Assembly (NCBI GenBank): GCA_041390625.1
Contig: JAWKPM010000005.1
Location: 1 to 64,000 of the forward strand
DNA length: 64,000 nt
Reading direction: 5' to 3'
Source: RBC038 sp041390625
GTDB taxonomy: Bacteria > Chloroflexota > Dehalococcoidia > UBA2979
The notes under the pieces were generated by a model that worked only from the letters and a program-made list of their open reading frames with translations, was not told the origin of the DNA and ran no database searches. The position numbers and the translations under genes were made by a program. Positions 62,452-64,000 of the stretch are shown here, in pieces (position 1 is the stretch's first letter; every line of letters begins with the position of its first letter).

Positions 62452-62988
62452 ATGCTGGCTCTCGTCACGCCGTTCGCACGGCTCTGGCTGCGATTCCTGC
62501 GCTACCCGTGGTCGCGCCTCCGTCGAGGCGTGTTCGAGCGCCGATGGGCCGATGCACCGCTGCCTCGCGCGACCTCCATCGAGGACGTGAGCGCGCTCCT
62601 GAGCGAGATCGAGTGGGTCGCGGACGGGCCGCTGCACCTCTTCGATGCGGTCAGCCGCCCGGCCTCGACGTGGGCGCGGCGGCGGGATGACTGCGACGGC
62701 TTCGCCTCGGTGGCGGCGAGGCTCCTCGAGGGGATGAGCCCGGCCACGAGGCCGGTACTGGTCACGGTGGTGACGTGGCCGCTGGCGAAGTCGCACACGG
62801 TGTGTGCGTTTCGCGACCTCGATGACGGCTCGTGGCGGACGTTCGATAACGCGAGGCTGCTTGAGGATCGCTTCGCCTCGGTGGACGACGTCGCGAGGCG
62901 CGTCGCGCAGCGAGGCGCGCGCGTGTTGTGCTGGGACGTCGTCGAGCCTCGAGAGCTGCGGCGGCTTCGGTACTCGCGCGACCTCTAA
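62452..62988 (+). CDS. Transglutaminase-like cysteine protease-fold protein
   Basis: 178 aa. A Cys-His-Asp triad is visible: Cys in RRDDCDGFASVAARLL, His in SHTVCAFRDLDDG and Asp in WRTFDNARLL. This order and spacing match transglutaminase-like (papain-type) proteins. A short hydrophobic start MLALVTPFARLWLRFL may anchor it. It lies 16 bp after the MBL gene. Its stop overlaps that of the convergent SDR gene by a few bases. Confidence 0.72.
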   Translation: MLALVTPFARLWLRFLRYPWSRLRRGVFERRWADAPLPRATSIEDVSALLSEIEWVADGPLHLFDAVSRPASTWARRRDDCDGFASVAARLLEGMSPATRPVLVTVVTWPLAKSHTVCAFRDLDDGSWRTFDNARLLEDRFASVDDVARRVAQRGARVLCWDVVEPRELRRLRYSRDL

Positions 62989-63737
62989 CGCGCGACGAAA
63001 CCGCCGTCGACCGGCATCGCGACGCCGGTCACGAAGGACGCGGCGTTCGAGCACAGGTAGACCACGGTCGAGGCGATCTCCTCGGGACGGCCGAGCCGGC
63101 CGATCGGCTCCATCTGAGTCATCGCGGCCTCGGCGTCCGCGGAGCCGCCCGTGAAGCGGTCGATCATCGGGGTGGCGATCACGCCGGGGCAGACGCAGTT
63201 CACGCGGATGCCCTGCGTCGCGTACTCGAGGGCGGCGGTCTTCGTGATCTGGACGATGCCGCCCTTCGAGGCGGTGTAGGGGGCGATGCCCTCGAAGCCG
63301 ACGAGGCCGGCGACGGAAGCGTTGTTCACGATCGCGCCTCCACCGGCGCGGAGGATGGCCGGGATGGCGTACTTCATGCCGTAGAAGACGCTTGAGAGGT
63401 TCACCTCGATGACGCGGTGCCAGTTCTCGATGCTGGCGTCGGCGGTCGGGGCCTGTGCGCCCTCGATGCCCGCGTTGTTGAAGAGGAAGTCGAGGCGGCC
63501 GAAGCGCTCCTCGGCGGTGGCCATCAAGCGCTCGACCTGCGCGGCATCGGAGACATCGGTCTGCACGAAGGCGGCGGCTCCGCCGGCCGCCTCGATCTCG
63601 CTCGCGACGGACGCGCCGTCCTCGATGTCGGCGACCACGACGGATGCACCTTCACGAGCGAAGGCCAGCGCCGTCGCACGACCGATGCCGTTCGCTGCGC
63701 CCGTGACGACCGCCACTCGCCCCTCGAACTCAGCCAT
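62985..63737 (-). CDS. Short-chain dehydrogenase/reductase
   Basis: 250 aa NAD(P)-dependent SDR. TGAANGIG cofactor loop, FLFNNAGIE, catalytic Ser in IVNNASVAG, Tyr and Lys in APYTASKGG, and a typical end FVTGVAMPVDGGFV. The ATG at 63737 has GGAGG upstream. Substrate unknown. Confidence 0.92.
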   Translation of the reverse strand: MAEFEGRVAVVTGAANGIGRATALAFAREGASVVVADIEDGASVASEIEAAGGAAAFVQTDVSDAAQVERLMATAEERFGRLDFLFNNAGIEGAQAPTADASIENWHRVIEVNLSSVFYGMKYAIPAILRAGGGAIVNNASVAGLVGFEGIAPYTASKGGIVQITKTAALEYATQGIRVNCVCPGVIATPMIDRFTGGSADAEAAMTQMEPIGRLGRPEEIASTVVYLCSNAASFVTGVAMPVDGGFVAR

Positions 63738-63857
63738 CCCCGCCTCCTCCGCCGTGTGCCGTGCTCGTGTTGGCATCGTCCCGAGGCCTGGGCGAGCGAG
63801 GGAGAGCCTCCCGTGAGGCCTCGATGGGACCTTCGGGCAAGGGGCGTGGGGCCAGGG

Positions 63858-64000
63858 CTAACCGGTGAGGTCGAGGGCGAACGTGCCGACGAGGGAGACG
63901 ATGATCATGAAGCTCATGGCGGCGAGGATGGTCGCGGCCACGCGCGGACCGACGCTGCGCACCTTCTTCAGATCCACCCCGAGCCCGAGCCCGACCATCG
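63858..64000 (-). CDS. YeiH-family membrane protein, C-terminal fragment
   Basis: Partial gene entering from the right edge; translation of the last 47 codons on the minus strand gives MVGLGLGVDLKKVRSVG, then a hydrophobic helix and the end ALDLTG. GLGLGVDL followed by a basic loop is typical for the last part of the YeiH/UPF0324 family, putative sulfate exporters. The 5' end is outside the window. Confidence 0.6.
   Translation of the reverse strand, partial: MVGLGLGVDLKKVRSVGPRVAATILAAMSFMIIVSLVGTFALDLTG

Noticed and set aside
1..64000. Mobile element, prophage or integrated island
   Set aside because: No transposase, integrase, terminal repeats, tRNA gene or shift in base composition was seen.

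Overview
The window is high-GC bacterial DNA, densely coded on both strands. No tRNA, rRNA, CRISPR array, transposase or prophage gene was seen, and no gene-free stretch exceeds 300 bases; the largest is 23031-23290, which is regulatory. The gene content recalls aerobic, heterotrophic Chloroflexota, for example Dehalococcoidia or SAR202-like lineages: several CaiB/BaiF CoA-transferases, paralogous crotonases, a luciferase-like flavin enzyme, FAD and FMN oxidases, NarL-type signalling and a DUF5667-like anti-sigma factor. An actinobacterial origin cannot be excluded. Two tandem parS centromere sites at 43573-43612 suggest the replicon is a chromosome and that this segment lies in the origin-proximal domain.

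Layout. 1-6 kb: the end of a glycine-betaine-type binding protein, an NMT1-type binding lipoprotein, a dCache-HAMP-GAF histidine kinase, a receiver-only protein, a NarL response regulator, and two SnoaL-like proteins flanking the regulators. 6-10 kb: AzlCD exporter, then a short pyruvate kinase whose ribosome site sits in a long hairpin, then a lipoprotein. 10-19 kb: crotonase, HAD phosphatase, LLM oxidoreductase, a four-domain cupredoxin, two CoA-transferases, a COG2403-type GTPase and an MFS transporter. 19.7-22.3 kb: a persulfide-dioxygenase/rhodanese protein divergent from a thioredoxin-fold protein with an in-frame TGA that reads as selenocysteine. 22.3-25.6 kb: TetR repressor and MMPL exporter with tandem 13-bp operator candidates. 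25.6-37.5 kb: CoA-transferase, glycerol kinase, hydrolase, HI0933-type flavoprotein, dihydrouridine synthase, a tandem-fused CoA-transferase, Nudix, a second crotonase and a fumarase-superfamily lyase.

37.7-43.5 kb: a Tad-like von Willebrand protein, hydrolase, bidirectional terminator, BBE oxidase, a flavin-binding split-barrel protein coupled to a split barrel-GAF-winged-helix fusion, and a cupin. 43.5 kb: the parS pair. 43.6-51.7 kb: a 2-hydroxyacid/2-oxoacid block (Ldh-family dehydrogenase, metallo-beta-lactamase protein, two D-2-hydroxyacid dehydrogenases, a ThDP enzyme, an NHL propeller, an FMN hydroxyacid oxidase). 51.7-59.4 kb: GNAT, DinB, MFS, secreted and membrane proteins, and an ECF sigma/anti-sigma pair divergent from two exported proteins. 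59.6-64 kb: aldo/keto reductase, a three-gene cassette (unknown protein, MBL-fold protein, transglutaminase-like protein), an SDR, and the end of a YeiH-type membrane protein.

Taken together the genes suggest a versatile heterotroph using CoA-thioester and 2-hydroxyacid chemistry, with thiol/persulfide redox functions. The most unusual items are the selenocysteine redoxin with its hairpin, the parS pair, the tandem TetR operators, the hairpin before pyruvate kinase, and a CCTCGAGG-like octamer far commoner than base composition predicts, also in spacers.
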